From Cenococcum geophilum 1.58 (lineage: Eukaryota > Ascomycota > Dothideomycetes > Gloniales > Gloniaceae), in NCBI GenBank assembly GCA_001692895.1, contig KV748227.1:62001-126000 (forward strand): 64,000 nucleotides of DNA. The letters are read 5' to 3'. The position numbers were made by a program, and so were the translations under genes. Positions within the stretch are counted from its first letter, which is position 1. Each line of letters starts with the position of its first letter. Shown here one piece after another: positions 21,501-35,446 of the stretch. The notes under the pieces were generated by a model, which had not been told where the DNA came from, searched no databases, and saw nothing but the letters and a program-made list of their open reading frames with translations.

Positions 21501-24429
21501 TTAACTAGTTTCTTATATCTTTATATTATCTCTTATCTTTAAGGTTATGGCTACTTAAGTATTTCCTTCTTACTTATCGTTGGCTAGCTATAAGAACCGC
21601 GCATTATACGGACCATATATATTGCGCGTAGGGGCCCAGTTTTAAGACTGGGCAGTACTCTTTTAACCTATTTTTAATTACTGCCTAGATCCTTTCTAGT
21701 CTTCAGTTAATTTCCTTAGGGGTAGCTAATAAACCTCGCTTATTTAGTATTAGGTAGATTTCTTCTAAGTCTTAAAGTTATTATTTAACTATATTAAGGA
21801 AGCTGTCTACCTTAAGCATCCTTATTACGTATCTTTTACTATTTAGTTACGCCTTAATATCCAAATCTAGCTATATCTAGATAGGGATATAGTCTAAAGT
21901 AAGTGCCTATTCTTCTTTGGGGTTACACCTTTTAAGTCTCTAGTATAGGCCTTTATCTATAAATGTAAGGTTAATTATACTTTTAGCGGATCCTTATTGC
22001 CATATAATTGCTCTAGGGGGGGTGGCTAGCTTAAGGCCCTAGGTGTCTATAGCTTTTAGTAGGCACTCTACCTATCGTTTAGCAGCGACGTAGATACCCC
22101 CCTACCGTAGGTAGTAGAGGTTTATATCTCCTAATAAAATAGACTCTATGCCTTTAGTTTTAAGTAAGCTTATTACCAATATAATATTCTCTGTTTATAG
22201 GACCCCTTTAACCCTAAGGTTATATACATTAATAATTTATACCGGTCCTCTATATGTCTGGATTATTATAACTGCAATATCTAGATTAACTGCCTGCTAT
22301 AACTATAAGGATAGGCTAATAGTCTTACTAATTATAAAGCATACGCGTGTAGCTGCTTTTAGTTTGTATAGAAGCTAGAATCCTTGGGGGCAGTATATCG
22401 ATTATATATAGGTATTATAGTACGGCTCTTATATAGCAAGGATATAATATTTCTCTAGGTCTAGGCTGTCTAGTAAGGGCCTTACAAGACGGTGGTTTAT
22501 ATTGCTATAGTTATACTATATAATGGATAGGTGGCGGACCCCCGGTAAGGGTCTTTCGCCTTTCTATTATTCCTCGCTTCTTCTATTTCTACTTTCTTTA
22601 GGATATTTAAAACTTCTATCTTTTGTATCTACACCCTAGTTACTACTTATTTTATATAGAGCTTTCTATTCCCGTGTCTTATATTCCTACTAGCGCTTCT
22701 ATATCTAAATCTATTATTATCTTCGGTTCTTCCCCTATTCTTACTAGTTAGCTATACGCCCTTTAAGAGTTGGCTGCGAATGTTATATTTACCGCGTTAA
22801 GTCTAATTTTTAATTGTCCTAGTCTTAAGCTTACTATAACTGTCTATAAGGGTCTTCCTACAGGGCGTCCTCTCCCTTATATCCCCTATAACTCTTATAT
22901 CCCTATATAGTCTAGTAATATTACACGGCGTCGCTTCTGGCCCGTTAAGGCTTAGGATAGCTAGCCTAGCCCCCTAGTATTAAAGGTAGGAAACGCTAGA
23001 AAGGCACCTACGCCCCCTTAGCTTATCGCTTATTATTTCTATTTATATAACCTTACGTACAATTATTCCCGTAGCTGTTAAGCCCTTACCTTCTATCTCC
23101 TAATTTAATACAGTCTTCTCTCTCCTACGCCTTATATATACTTTAGTGGCAGTATACGTATTTTATTTAGTCTTAATTTAAGCAGTGTCTTATATTGTGG
23201 GGGCCTATATAGTGGCCACAGCACACCTATACTGCGTATATGGATTAGGTGTGTCCCTATTATACGCAGTAATAGTATTATTTTAGGCGTAGTCTGTGGT
23301 TATAGAGCCTTATATTATATATAAGGCCGTTTATAATTGTTCCTTTTTAGATAAGGAGTTTTTATATTCCTAGTGTATGTGTGCTAATAATAAGGGAGCT
23401 ATGCGTTTGTTTAGCGTCTCCCTAGCGAGTCTCTAGCGACCCTTATATCCTCTTATTGTTCTTATTATTTACTTAGTTTACATTTTCCTGTTAAAGCCAT
23501 TAAATTTAGGTGATCTTAAGTCCTAATATAAGGCGTTCCATTTATCTTACTATCTTTTATATAATTGCTATGTTGTCTATCTAGTGTCCCTTTTTTACCC
23601 TAAGGCTTATAGAGACCGCTAGGACTTTGACTAGGTAATCCTCGCGGAGTACTTTTATACTAATACATTCTCCTAGCCTATCCCCTACCCTTACGGCTCG
23701 TTCCTTTGCCTATTGGTCCTTTAGGGTAACTCTAATATCTCCGCTTCTAAGGTATTAGACCATAACAGCGTTATAAACCTCTTTACGGATTTTTATAAGG
23801 ACTTCTATTTCTAATTATCCCCTAAACCCCTCTACTTTTTCTATATTTAGTTATATTATAATTATATACCCAGTTATTATCTTAAGGGGGGTAAGTTCCC
23901 TATACTATAGAAGCGCAGCTATAGCGGCCTAGGTGCGGTTCGCCGGTAAAGGGGGGTTTTATTTATTTTTAATTTTGCTTAGCCGTTAGAGGATTTAATT
24001 AAGGGTTTGCTAAAGAGGTACTTAAGGTTTACTAGACTAACGGAGCCATTCTACTAGCTATATTAGATTGTTATAGCTAACGGTTACTCCCCCGCAATTT
24101 TAAGTACTAGACGCGTCTAGTAGGCTTTATATTTTATTAGATGCCTTTTTAATAAAGGTATTTCCGCTTTATGGTGTGGTATTCGCCCATCTTTATTACG
24201 GAGGGCTATTGCTAGGCGTAGTTCTGGCGGTTACGCGCGAGTACAAACCACCGTTATTTAACGTGTGCCTCCCCTACGATATATATATCTTAGGGGGATT
24301 CTCTAGGTATTTTATAGGGTTCTTTTAGTTGGTTTTAGTCTTTTTTGGCCAAGTGTAGCAAGAGCTCTAAAGTGCACTATAAATCTAGGGTATTCAGCCT
24401 AATTAATAAGGTTGTTTATCCCTAAAGAT
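18557..24429 (-). mobile_element. LINE-A: non-LTR retrotransposon in the Copia-B LTR
   Basis: The 5.87-kb element is bounded by a 14-bp target duplication TATAATAACAATAA at 18543-18556 and 24430-24443. The left end carries a TAA-type simple repeat (18557-18572), the 3' tail of a minus-strand insertion. On the minus strand the endonuclease C-terminal part lies at about 21860-22150 (LLGDINLYYL, TPPRAIIW). The reverse transcriptase spans about 19950-20850, including SLDISGAYNN-type motif B at about 20480. ORF1 must occupy about 22700-24200. The same family gives LINE-C at 58509. Many stops replace Gln or Trp. A cluster of N bases lies at 19470-19945. Confidence 0.85.
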
Positions 24430-24443
24430 TATAATAACAATAA

Positions 24444-24606
24444 CGTCGTTATATAGTAGGTTATAGTTTAAGAGAAATAGGTAATAAGACGTTTAATAAG
24501 ATATATAAGCTTAAGATATAAGATAACTAAGATATAGTTTGGATAGACGATCTAGGTCGTTAAACAGTATTACAATAATAGTAAGGAACTTTAATTTAGG
24601 TTAATA
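24444..24606 (-). repeat. 3' LTR of Copia-B, second part
   Basis: Resumes the LTR after the LINE (CGTCGTTATATAGTAGGT...TTTAGGTTAATA) and is followed by TACCCCCTTAG, the minus-strand polypurine tract of Copia-B. Confidence 0.85.
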
Positions 24607-24976
24607 TACCCCCTTAGCTGCACAGAGCCTTCTAGGCTGCTGTAGAAATACTAAAAAGTTATAATAGCAATTTGGTGTTAAGTTAAAGGAAATCCTCTAT
24701 ATATTTACCTTGCCTAAATATTATTTAAATTAAATTAAATTAGATCCTTAATATTAATAAGGTTTAATTGCTAAATATACGTCTTATACTTTTAACGAGG
24801 CAAAGCCTTTATTAGGCTATCTACTATTATATTCGCAGTAGGCACCTATTTAATATTAATGCTTCCTTTATAAACTTCCTAGCGGAGCTAGTAGTAATAA
24901 ATATTAATATATATTAAAGCTTAGTGTTAAGCTCCGCGTCGCTTTTAGTTAGTAGTTAAATAGTTTATAGGTTGTC
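24607..24976 (-). mobile_element. Copia-B 3' internal end
   Basis: Internal sequence between the polypurine tract and the first gypsy insertion, presumably coding for the RNase H end of the polyprotein. Decay is too strong to name motifs. The last five bases (TTGTC) are the gypsy target duplication. Confidence 0.6.
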
Positions 24977-25402
24977 TGTAACGGAACCTTATAATAGGAA
25001 CTACGATAGGCTCGTTATTAAGCTAGGTATATAGGTAATATAAGTATAAAAGTTAACAATGTAATAATAACTGGTGGAGTGGTTACCTAATAGATTAACT
25101 CCAATTGTATTCTAAGAATTACTATAAGGAAGGAACTATCTAGGTAGGGACTGAGGGTCCTTAAATATATAACTATACTCCTATAAAATCCTTCTTATAT
25201 ATAATATATATATGCTCTATTTACTCTATTACGGATTATACAGATCCTATAGATTATATAGATTACGTTATATAACCTTAGTTACCATTTCTCGTTATAT
25301 AGCTCTACCGGCTCTATCCTAGACTATACCTAAATTAACTAACTAGCTTTTTCCGTCTCTTCTCTAAGTAGTTATAATATTGTACTTAAAGCGTCCGTAA
25401 TA
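24977..25402 (-). repeat. 3' LTR of Gypsy-1
   Basis: 426 bp, from TGTAACGGAACC to GCGTCCGTAATA. The same LTR recurs at 32524, 35021, 50166 and 63413, and truncated at 60822. Confidence 0.9.
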
Positions 25403-28400
25403 CTATCTCCCTCCTCTTTATCTTTGTCCTTAAAGATCCCTAATATCTCTAAGTTGTTTATTAGAGGTATAATATCCATATAATTAATTTAGTTAATATT
25501 GTTACTTATTATACCTAAAGCAATTTCTTTTTCTTTAACTGCTCGTCGCATTCGTATTATTGCTGCGATATTATCTCTTAGTAAGATTATACTATCTCTA
25601 TATTCTCGCTATTTAAAAGAGGGGTTAGTTTATATTACGTTAGCGAACCCATCTTTACGATAACCGTCCTTTTACTTAGAGTATACTAAAGCAAATATTT
25701 ATTTATTCTATAACGTTTGCTTCGTCTCTAATACTAAATATACGCGACTTATTACTTTTAATAGTCGTTTAGTTCCCTAATTAATTTATTTTAGGGTTTT
25801 ATATTTAATCTACTACTATATAGTTAGATAATAAACTGTCTATTACTTTAGCGGAGTTGCGCTGTTCTTATAATATAAAATAGGAGGCTGCTAATGCTTA
25901 GCAACAGGCCCTTAAGTTTTATTTTACGGCGTCCGCTTAGTTAATTTGTCTTAAAAAGGTCTATAAGAAGGTCTATTCTAAGGAGTAGAAACCTATAAAA
26001 TAGGGTCTATAGAAACTTAGTAATAAAAGAATAGATTCTCCTCCAATAGAAAAGGAAATAGATTTAAGTAGCTTAGTAACTGCTCTTCTTAGGTTCCCCT
26101 TAGGTAACTTATTTTTTAGTAATTCTTTTTTATTAATACTGCCTAACCTAATTTCTTCTAATACTCCTATACCTTTTCTATAGCATTTTTTAAATTTTCT
26201 AGTAGTTCCTAGGTAGTCTTAGTGTAGCCTATCTACTTAACCTTATACTATATTTTATTATTAATATCCTTATAACTAACGATTTTTAAAACTTACTATT
26301 AATTTTCTTCCTACCCTCTATATATGTTTACTTCGTAAACTAATAGCTTAATATTCCTATATACTAGCTTTAGTATTATAATATACTATATAGGGTAGAT
26401 CTTTATTTTAGCTAGTAGGTTTAACTTAAATATAACTAGTAAAATCCTTTGCTTAATTTTAAAAGGTTTTAGTCTAACGTAGTCTAACTTCTTACTTAGT
26501 TATTAACTCTTAAAATTTTTATATAGTAGCCATACTTTATCTCCCTCCTTAAGATCTAGTCCCTTAGATCTCTTAGCATTATAGTACTTTTTTATTCTCT
26601 CTTATACTTTTTTTATTAATTCTATAAGGTCTATATAAAGATTTATTAACGTCTTTATTCTTTCTTTAGCTATACTACTTATCTTCTTTACTTACTATAG
26701 TAATAACGATATTCTTAGCTTATATCTGTAATTTGCCTTAAATAGTAATATACCTATGCCTTTTTATAGCGTTATATTATATATAAACTATATAACAGTA
26801 ATAGCGATACCTAATTATTCTATACGTAATTAATATAATGCCTTAGATACTGCTCTAGTGTCTAATTTAACCTTTCTATTTAACTATTTGTCTATAGATA
26901 ATATATAGTAAAAGTTACTACTCTAACTCCTTATTCCGCTAAGAATACCTTCTAAAATACTATTATAAATCTTAGATCTCTATCTAATATAATTTTACTT
27001 AGTGCTCTGTATTTTATAAACACTTCTTTAATATAGATTCTAGTAACATCTTCCGCTAAGATTTCTTCTGTATATGCTATAAAGTATCCCTACTTTATAA
27101 GCTTATCTACTATTACTAAGATTATATTATAATCTTATCTAGTAATAGAATCTCTTAACTTTAGTAACTTAATAATAAAGTCCTATAATATAACCTTTTA
27201 TAGTCTCTCTAGTATTTTAATAGGTTGTAGCCCTCTATATAGCTTATACCTCATTAGTTTATTCCTTTAGCAATTTAAATATTCTTTTATAACTTTTCGC
27301 GCTAAGCTTTAGATTCCGTTAATAATATACTCCTCTTAGAGTTTTAACACTAAGCCCATAGCTCTATTATATCCTTAAGTTATTCCCTTATAGAAATCTT
27401 CTATAAATTGCTCCGCTATGCTTCTTAGGATATACTTTACTTCTTAATTTTTATATATATCCGTCTATAGATCTTTTAGCTAAGCCTTTAGAATTCTTTA
27501 TACCTAAAAGCTTTCTAGTGACTTATAAACTCTCTCTAGTTCTTCCTAAGTTGCTATAATTTTTAGATAATTATACCTAATTAATCCGTCTGTGTCTTTT
27601 TATAGTAAAGCCCCTAATAGCTTCTCATTGTTTTACAGTTTAGCCTTTTAACTTAGAGCGTCTACTTACGTATTATTTATACCCTTAGTATACTAAATCT
27701 TAAAATAGTATTTTATAAGCATCTCTACCCATCTAACCTATCTTTAGTTAAGTTCCTTTATTATTAGGAATCCTATTAGGTTCTTATAGTTTATCTTAAC
27801 TATAAATAGTTTCTCTATACCTTGTAAGAATGCTCTTTATTTCTTTAATACTATAACTATACCTAATAACTCCTTATTGTAAATGTTATAGTTTAATTCT
27901 AGTAGTATTATCTTTTAACTGTAGTATACCACTAGATACTATCTATTTTAATATCTTTATATAAAGCACGCCCCTAGTATATAGTTTAATATATCTATCT
28001 TTATAACTATCTCTAGTCCTAGTTAATAGATCTTAAAAACTGGCTCCTGGGTAAATATCTCCTTAACTTATTTAAACAGTTTCTACTACTCCTCCCCCTA
28101 TACCTATAGTTCTTCTTTCTTCGTTAATTGCGTAAATAGCTTAATATTCTTTAACTATTATATTATAAACCTTCTATAGTAATTACAAAACCCTAAAAAC
28201 GATCTTAACTACGTAACGTTCTCTAGTTCCTACTAATTCACTATAGCCTTAATCTTCTTCAGATCTATACTAAATTGGCCTAGTTTAATAATAAATCTAA
28301 TAAAATCGGTCTTCCTAGTAAAGAACTCGCATTTTTTAATTACTACTAGCATCTGTTCTTCTTATAGTCTCTTTAAAACCTATTTAACGTATTCTCCGTA

Positions 28401-31400
28401 CTCTTCCTTAATTATTAAGTAGATAATAATATCATTAAAATATACTATAACAAATTCATCCAAGTATTCTTTTAATATATTGTTAATACGCTTCTAGAAC
28501 GTCGCTAATGCGTTTATAAGCCTAAATTGTATAACTAATGGTTTATATAGTCCTTCCTTTAACCTAAAGGCTGCCTTTTATTTATCGCCTTCCTTAATCC
28601 TAATCTAATAGTACGCCTATCTTAGATCTATCTTTATAAAGATTTATATATTACCTATCTTATTTTAGATTTCGCTAATTAAGGGTAAAGGATATCTGTC
28701 CTTTCTGATAATGCTGTTTAACTATCTATAGTTAATATATAGTTTTAGTTTGCTATTCTTCTTTAGTACAAATAGTACTAAATAACCCGCTAATAACTAC
28801 AATAGTCTAATATATCCCTTTCGTAAGTTTTCTTAAATAAACTCTTTTAATACTCTACCTTCTTCTTCGGTAAGCTTATAGATTGAAAAGAACTTTAGAC
28901 TTATTTCTGGTTTTAATTCTATCTTATAGTTCTATACTGTATAATTTAATAGCTTTTTACTTTCTAGTGACTATAGTTTCTTACTATACTTATAGTATCT
29001 CTTTAGTACGTAACTTAGTCCTTTTTCTATTTCTTTATAGGTTGCTCCTACTTAGTACTATACTAACTTAGCTTATTATTGTATTTTACGGCATTAAGTA
29101 TTTTTAATATTAACCTAACCTGTAATCTAATTAATTTTTAAGTTATATTCCTATAACTAAGGCATCCCTAATACTGCCTTATCCCGTCCTAATGGTAGGA
29201 TATTAAAAGACATCTTAATTTATCTCCCTTTAATAGTTATCTAAATAGGTCCTATTTTAAGACTAATAATCCCTCCTCCGTAGGCTATTAGATCTCCTAA
29301 AATTATAACTAATAGGTAAGATTATTCCTTCTATCTATAAGGTAGCCCTATTTTTTTTTAACTACTACTAGTAAGATGCGGTTTTGTATTACTCTACTAT
29401 TTATTAGCGCTTTAAACTGCTAATCTTACCATTTTACTTATAAATTTAGGTATTATCCTTAAATTCCTTTAAGGGTCTAAGGCTTTACTACTGGCTTCCT
29501 CTAGTCCTATAGGCCTCTACTTTTCCTAACTATTAGCTGCTTAATCCTATTATACTTAGCTTACTCTTTAGCTAATACCTAGTTCGCTTTTTATCTTTAA
29601 TATACTATAGATACGTATTCTTTAGGCATTTCTACTACTATTATTTATTTAAGCATTCTTCCGTAAGAATTTTTTTTAGTTAAAGTATTAAGTCTCCTAA
29701 CTCCTAAACTTCTACTAGGTGCCAACTATATATATACTTAGTATTTCTATACTTCGCCTTGTCTAATAACTAATATATCCTTACTAGGTACTTTTGGTTC
29801 TTATCTTTTAGTGCTCTATATATGTTGCATATATTATCTATATATGCGATCTATACCAACGTATAATATACTAGGTGTTTTAGGTTAACTCTTAGCTCGT
29901 CTTTATCCCTAAGTTTAAACCTCTCCCATATTAATCTAAGCGTTATAACTTTATTTATAGGTACTATAATTTGCCTCTCGCTTTTCTAATCCTCTAATTA
30001 CTTCTTTAGATCTTTTAACATTATAATTAAGGCTCCTTTAATGTAACTTATTGCCTTTTCCGTAATCGGGTAGTCTTAAATAACTTTTTTATCCAACTAT
30101 ATATAGAAATCTTCCTACTTATTATTATGTCTTTATCTATACCACTTTTAGTATAGCCCTTTAAGTATATACGGCTTATCCATAAGGAAGTATCTTCTTA
30201 TTACTATATTATAATAGCCTTTTATATATTGTTCCTTAAACCTAATAGGAATCCCTAAATCCTCTTCGTTTTCTAGTTCGGTAAGCTACTTAGCTCTTAG
30301 TATGCCTGCCCTAGGCCTATTAGTAATTCTTTATACTAGCGCTCTGTCCCTTATATGTCTTAATATACTAGATCTCTTATCTAGTTTCTGTTCTTGCTAT
30401 GCGATGATTTTTTGCCTAAATTCTTCTATGGTTTCTTTTGGTTTACGTTTTATAGCTAAATCCTTAAAGTCTTCCTACTTCTTGATCTTTGTATTAACTC
30501 TTTAATCTTTAGGCCGAACACTATATTCCCCTAGTAAGTCTTTTAGGTTTATATATCTGTCTCCTAATCTAACTACTATTTATACTATAGATTCTCTAAT
30601 TTATAAAGAAGCCTTTTACCTCTTACTTATAGGTGTCCTTATTTATACCCTAAATTCTTAGTCTTTTAGATTCTTTAATCCTAAGCTTGCTTTTAACTTA
30701 AGCTTAGCTCCTACCTTAGTTTAACTAAGCTTAGGTATTCTCATCTTATTTTAAAAGTCTTAAATCTTACTTATCTCGTCTTAAGAATCTTATACCTATA
30801 GGAAACTCTATCCCAAGCTTATTTGTATATCTTTAAACTAAGCTACTGCTTTACTCTATTAGTTATCGTCTATTATAGGTTCTTAAGCTTACCTTATCTC
30901 GTCTTAAGAGTCTTAGTCGTCTTTTATCTTATCTTAAGAATCTTAAGCCTTTGGCCTTTTGCCTTTATTAAGTGCTAAAGTGGTTTACTACCCTACTTTT
31001 TTTGCGTCTTATAAAGCGATAGATATTATGTTTAGTAGGGTCTTAATCCCTACTAATATTCCCTATTTTGTAGTGGAATTATCCTCTACCTCTTATATAA
31101 TATCTCTAAGGTCTACTCGCTCCTAGTAAGCGGCTTTCGTTGCCTTATTGTTATAAAATATTTCGCCTATATTAAAGTTATCGTTCTTAATATCCGATCT
31201 ACAAACTGGTTCGTTAGTTCCTCTGCATTCTATAGGTGCTAGCTCTTATAGCTAATAGCTTACGCTATACTTAGCGTCCTTATAAATTCGGTATGCGTTA
31301 TTATAATAAAATATAAAACTTTTAATTAAACATTCCTTTATTCCTCGTAATATATTATTATTCCTCTATACGTATATATCGTCTACTATTAGTCTAGTTC

Positions 31401-32523
31401 CCTTTATTATATAATATCTTTAACTATCTTTATAATCCCTTGTAAAGTGACCTTATTTTCTATAATTTATATAAGCTCTATCTTTAAACTATTAACTTTG
31501 TTATAAAGTCCGCCTAAATATCTTTTACTGCTAAGATCCCTAGTTTAGCCTCTGCTTCTTAGTCCTATAATTACTAGATCCTTAACCTCTAGGTTTTTAC
31601 AGTTTTTTTACTCTATCTCTTATAGGCTTCTTTAGTACTACTTAGGTCCATTGGCTTTACGCTATACTATAGTTTTTAACTTAGCTTTAGTTGTTATATA
31701 CTCTACGCCTTATATAACTATAGAACTTTATCCTAACCTTTTTTAGCCTATTCCCTTTAGTAGATCCAATTGTTAATCTTAATCGCTTAATCTATTAGTT
31801 CCCTTAGGGTATCCGCATCTTTTATTAAGATAATCGCGTCCTAGACTTTAGCCTTAAGTCCTTGCTTATACTATGCTATAAGCGCCCTATTATTCCACTC
31901 TACTTATATTGCTAACGTCTAGAACTGTATTATATACTTAATTACTAAGGTTTATTATATAATGTCTTAGAGTTTTCTTTCTGCCGTAGTTATTAATTCT
32001 AGGTCTCTAAATATTTGCGTAAGTTACTTTATAAACCCTTTTTAGCTTAAGAACATAAATTGTATATCTTAGTTAGTGGTTATTATTCTATTTGCCTGTA
32101 TTTCTATAAGGTAAGGCTTAAACTACTTAAGTGCCCTTCCTAATAGGAATAGTCCCGCATATGCTATTTGATCTATAGGTATTAGTAGCTTACCTTCTTC
32201 TTACGTAACCTTAAAGTGCATTTGCGTAAGGAATCCTTTAAGCTTTAATTTTTCTCCTAAGTACCTTTTAATTAATAATAACTTAATCTTCGCCGCTCCT
32301 ATCCTATTAATCCTATTTTCTAATATCGCATTATTTTCTATTAGCTAGTTAACTATCTCTTATAGTTATCCGACCGTTATAGGTTGCTGTAAGTTAGTGT
32401 CTGCTATACTGGTGTCGTTACCTAATCTTAAAGTAGTTGCCGCCGTTAATAGCGTCGTGGCTAGTGCTTTTGGTGGCATATTGTTCGACTTTCTATATTA
32501 ATACTATAACTAGGTAGTAATTA

Positions 32524-32949
32524 TATAACGGAACCTTGTAGTAGGAACTATAATAGGCTCGTTATTAGGCTAGGTATATAGGTAATGTAAGTATAAAAGT
32601 TAACAATGTAATAACAACTAGTGGAGTGGTTGCCCAATAGATTAACTTTAATTATATTCTAAGAATTACTATAAGGAAGGAACTATCTAGGTAGGGACTA
32701 AGGGTCCTTAAATACACAATCGTACTTCTATAAAATCCTTCTTGTACATAATATATATATACTCTATCTACTCTATTACGGATTATATAGATCCCATAGA
32801 TTATATAGATCACGTTACATAACCTCGGTTACTATTTCTCGTTATATAGCTCTACCGGCTCTATCCTAGACCGTGCCTGAATTAACTAACTAGCTTCTTC
32901 CATCTCTTCTCTAAGTAGTTATAATATTGTACTTAAAGCGTCCGTAACA
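32524..32949 (-). repeat. 5' LTR of Gypsy-1
   Basis: 426 bp. It starts TATAACGGAACC (RIP-altered TG) and ends TCCGTAACA, followed by TTATC. Confidence 0.9.
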
Positions 32950-32954
32950 TTATC

Positions 32955-35015
32955 GCAATATATTATTTACTTCTTATTAGGGTTAAATCCAATTTCTTTA
33001 AAGAATTACTACTACTAAATTAACTTGGTAGCTATATACAATAGGGCTAAAAGCTCTACTTTTATACTTAATTTTATTACTAACTTCTGCTTTATAGATT
33101 GCCAGTTAATTAGTCCCCTAAATAAGGTAAATAGATAGCCTTCTGTGCTTTTTCTGCTTATTAAATTATTGCTAAATAATATATTACTTACCCTTATAAA
33201 GATCTAGTTTATTATATTTTCCTTTAAGTACTTAATTATAAGAGTCTTGGTTTAATTAAGGTAGGCAATTACCCTTATAGCAGCTGCGTCGTAAATTAGT
33301 AACGGATTTTATAAGAATCCTAACAGCTTACTTACTATTCTCGCTATATCTAGATAAGTAATATTGGCTATATAGAGTATAGATCCGACTTTCCTCTAAT
33401 AGGCGTAGGTATCCTACTTAGAGGCTTACTCTAGATTAGGCCTGAGTTCCTTAATACCTATTAGTATATATATCTTATAATAATCTTTAACTTTAAAACT
33501 TATTATAATTTTGTTAATATAGAAATCCTAGCTAAGCCAAAGCTTCCTATTCTTTTTATTACGGATAATTTAAAAATTTAAGAACTAGGTAAGATCACCT
33601 AGGTCCTTTATCTCGTACTTTCTTATAAAGTGCTCCTTAAAGGTTTAGAGCTTAAGTAGGTCTTTCTTCCTAAAGGTAGCTGTAATATTATTAACGTAGA
33701 AAAAGACTATTAGCTAATTGTTTGTAACGGAACCCCCTAGGAGGTACATATCCGATAAGACGGTAGGAGGTTTTATCTATGTCCTATCTATGTTCCAGAA
33801 GACATAGTCAGACAGGTTAGGGGCGAAAGGTTTTATTAGCGTCTTAAAAGGAATATATAGGAAGCTGGTTCCCCTCTAGAGAAGAACTAGCGATTAGTCT
33901 CTAAATAGAAGAGGTTAGAAAGCATTTGTCCTTCATTCGTAAAGATCGTTCTACCTTAACTTATCTTCTACTTACCTGTGACTTCTATTCTACACTATTA
34001 ATTAGATAATTATACGTTCCGGTTAGACTGGCCTCTTATATTATTATAATATAGGTAAGGCTCCTCCGCCACTAGCTTTAAGCCTTCCTTTTTTAGTATT
34101 ATTATTAAGTTACTATACTATAGCAGAGGTAATCGCCTCAATCTATAGAGCGCTCTTTAGAGAAGTAGGTACTTACCCTTAATTAGAAATTTATTTAGAC
34201 ACTTAACGTATATAACCTTATTAATTACGTTATTTACGAATACATTAATAGCGTCGCCTTACTAGCAGTTTAGGTTAAATATTATAATAATAGCTATTAA
34301 GGCTCTAAACAATCTTACTGCTAAAGTTATAATATAGGTATCCTTATAAACTAACTCTTATAAATTACCTTATACATAAAGATAAGCTTTAAATCTTATT
34401 AGATATCTGTTAATATTAGTCTTATATATAAATACCTAGATAATAGGTACAGTTTTAATATAAATTGTCTCGTTAACGACTTAAAATGTTCCTCGATTTT
34501 AAAGGTCCGTATATTTTTTTTAGGTAATAGCCGCGAACTCTTTCTTATATTGATATCTTTAAAGCTCCTTTTAATTCCTAGGCGGCGGTAAAAGCTAATC
34601 GCGGTGCAGCTTTTTATAAAATGTAAGCCCTATATTAAAGGCTAATCTTTAAGCTGGAAGGCTCTAGTCAGTAATATTAGCAAAAATGCCTACGTAAATC
34701 TTTAATTATCCTTTAAGTCTCTTTTCTTTAACCATGTTTTACTCTTCTATATCGCCATTAATCTTCTTCTTTAGCTTAGCTTTATTAGTCGGAACTATAA
34801 TATAGTGCGGCTTCTTTACTAAGGTGTTTAAGGACGGTAGTAAAGGCTCTAGTGAGTTAGGTTTTAGTGTCTTATCTAGGGTAAAAAGCCCTAAAGCTAA
34901 GCCGTTTTTAAAGCTTAAATTTTATTGCTTACTACTTTTAATATTAGGCTCTTCCTTATTTCCACTAGATTCTACTTATTATCTCCCTTTAGTATTAACT
35001 TAAATTTTATCTTAA
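32955..35015 (-). mobile_element. Copia-B reverse-transcriptase segment
   Basis: The minus strand gives Copia RVT_2 motifs around the solo LTR: ALYRLRRLPLLxYSNL and EEPYLYYNN on its right side (34040-34140), then LIVFFYVNNI and YEIKDLGDL on its left side (33560-33722). It joins smoothly across Gypsy-1 and Gypsy-2 to the other Copia-B pieces. Confidence 0.8.
33723..34040. repeat. Solo LTR (318 bp) of another retrotransposon inside Copia-B
   Basis: Starts TGTAACGGAACCCC and ends CTCTTATA (RIP-altered TTACA). It is flanked by TTGTT (33718-33722) and TTATT (34041-34045), a 5-bp target duplication with one G-to-A change. It splits the Copia reverse transcriptase just before the YVDD motif. Only the first 12 bases resemble the 426-bp LTR, so it belongs to a different family. 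The lack of internal sequence indicates LTR-LTR recombination. Confidence 0.8.
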
Positions 35016-35020
35016 GTCTT

Positions 35021-35446
35021 TATAACGGAACCTTGTAGTAGGAACTACGGTAAGCTTGTTATTAGGCTAGGTATATAGGTAATATAAGTATAAAAGTCAA
35101 CAATGTAATAATAACTGGTGGAGTAGTTGCCTAACAGATTAACTCTAATTATATTCTAAAAATTACTATAAGGAAGGAACTATCTAGGTAGGGATTAAGG
35201 GTCCTTAAATATACAACTATACTTCTATAAAATCCTTCTTGTATATAATATACGTATACTCTATCTACTCTATTACGGATCCTATAGATCTTATAGATCC
35301 TATAGATTATATTATATAACCTTATTTACCATTCCTCGTTATATAGTTCTATCGGCTCCATTCTAAACTATACCTAAATTAACTAACTAGCTTCCTCTAA
35401 CTCTTCCCTAAGTAGTTATAATATTATACTTAAAGCGTCCGTAATA
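35021..35446 (-). repeat. 3' LTR of Gypsy-2
   Basis: 426 bp, TATAACGGAACC to GCGTCCGTAATA, followed by the purine tract (CTATCTCCCTCCTCTTT). Confidence 0.9.

Larger units (their letters stand above)
24977..32949 (-). mobile_element. Gypsy-1: full-length Ty3/gypsy element with 426-bp LTRs
   Basis: LTRs at 24977-25402 and 32524-32949 are each 426 bp. The target duplication is TTGTC (24972-24976) and TTATC (32950-32954), one G-to-A change apart. A purine tract (CTCCCTCCTCTTT on the + strand) follows the left LTR, so it reads right to left. Minus-strand domains in order: gag with a CCHC knuckle near 31435-31470 (NYRKxGHFTRDYKD, Cys changed to Tyr), protease area, reverse transcriptase at about 28190-28830 (KDRYPLPLI, and FVIVYFNDIII where YLDDI is expected), RNase H at about 27500-28150, integrase at about 26550-27300, and a C-terminal region near 25850-26500. 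Nearly all stops are TAA or TAG. Confidence 0.92.
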
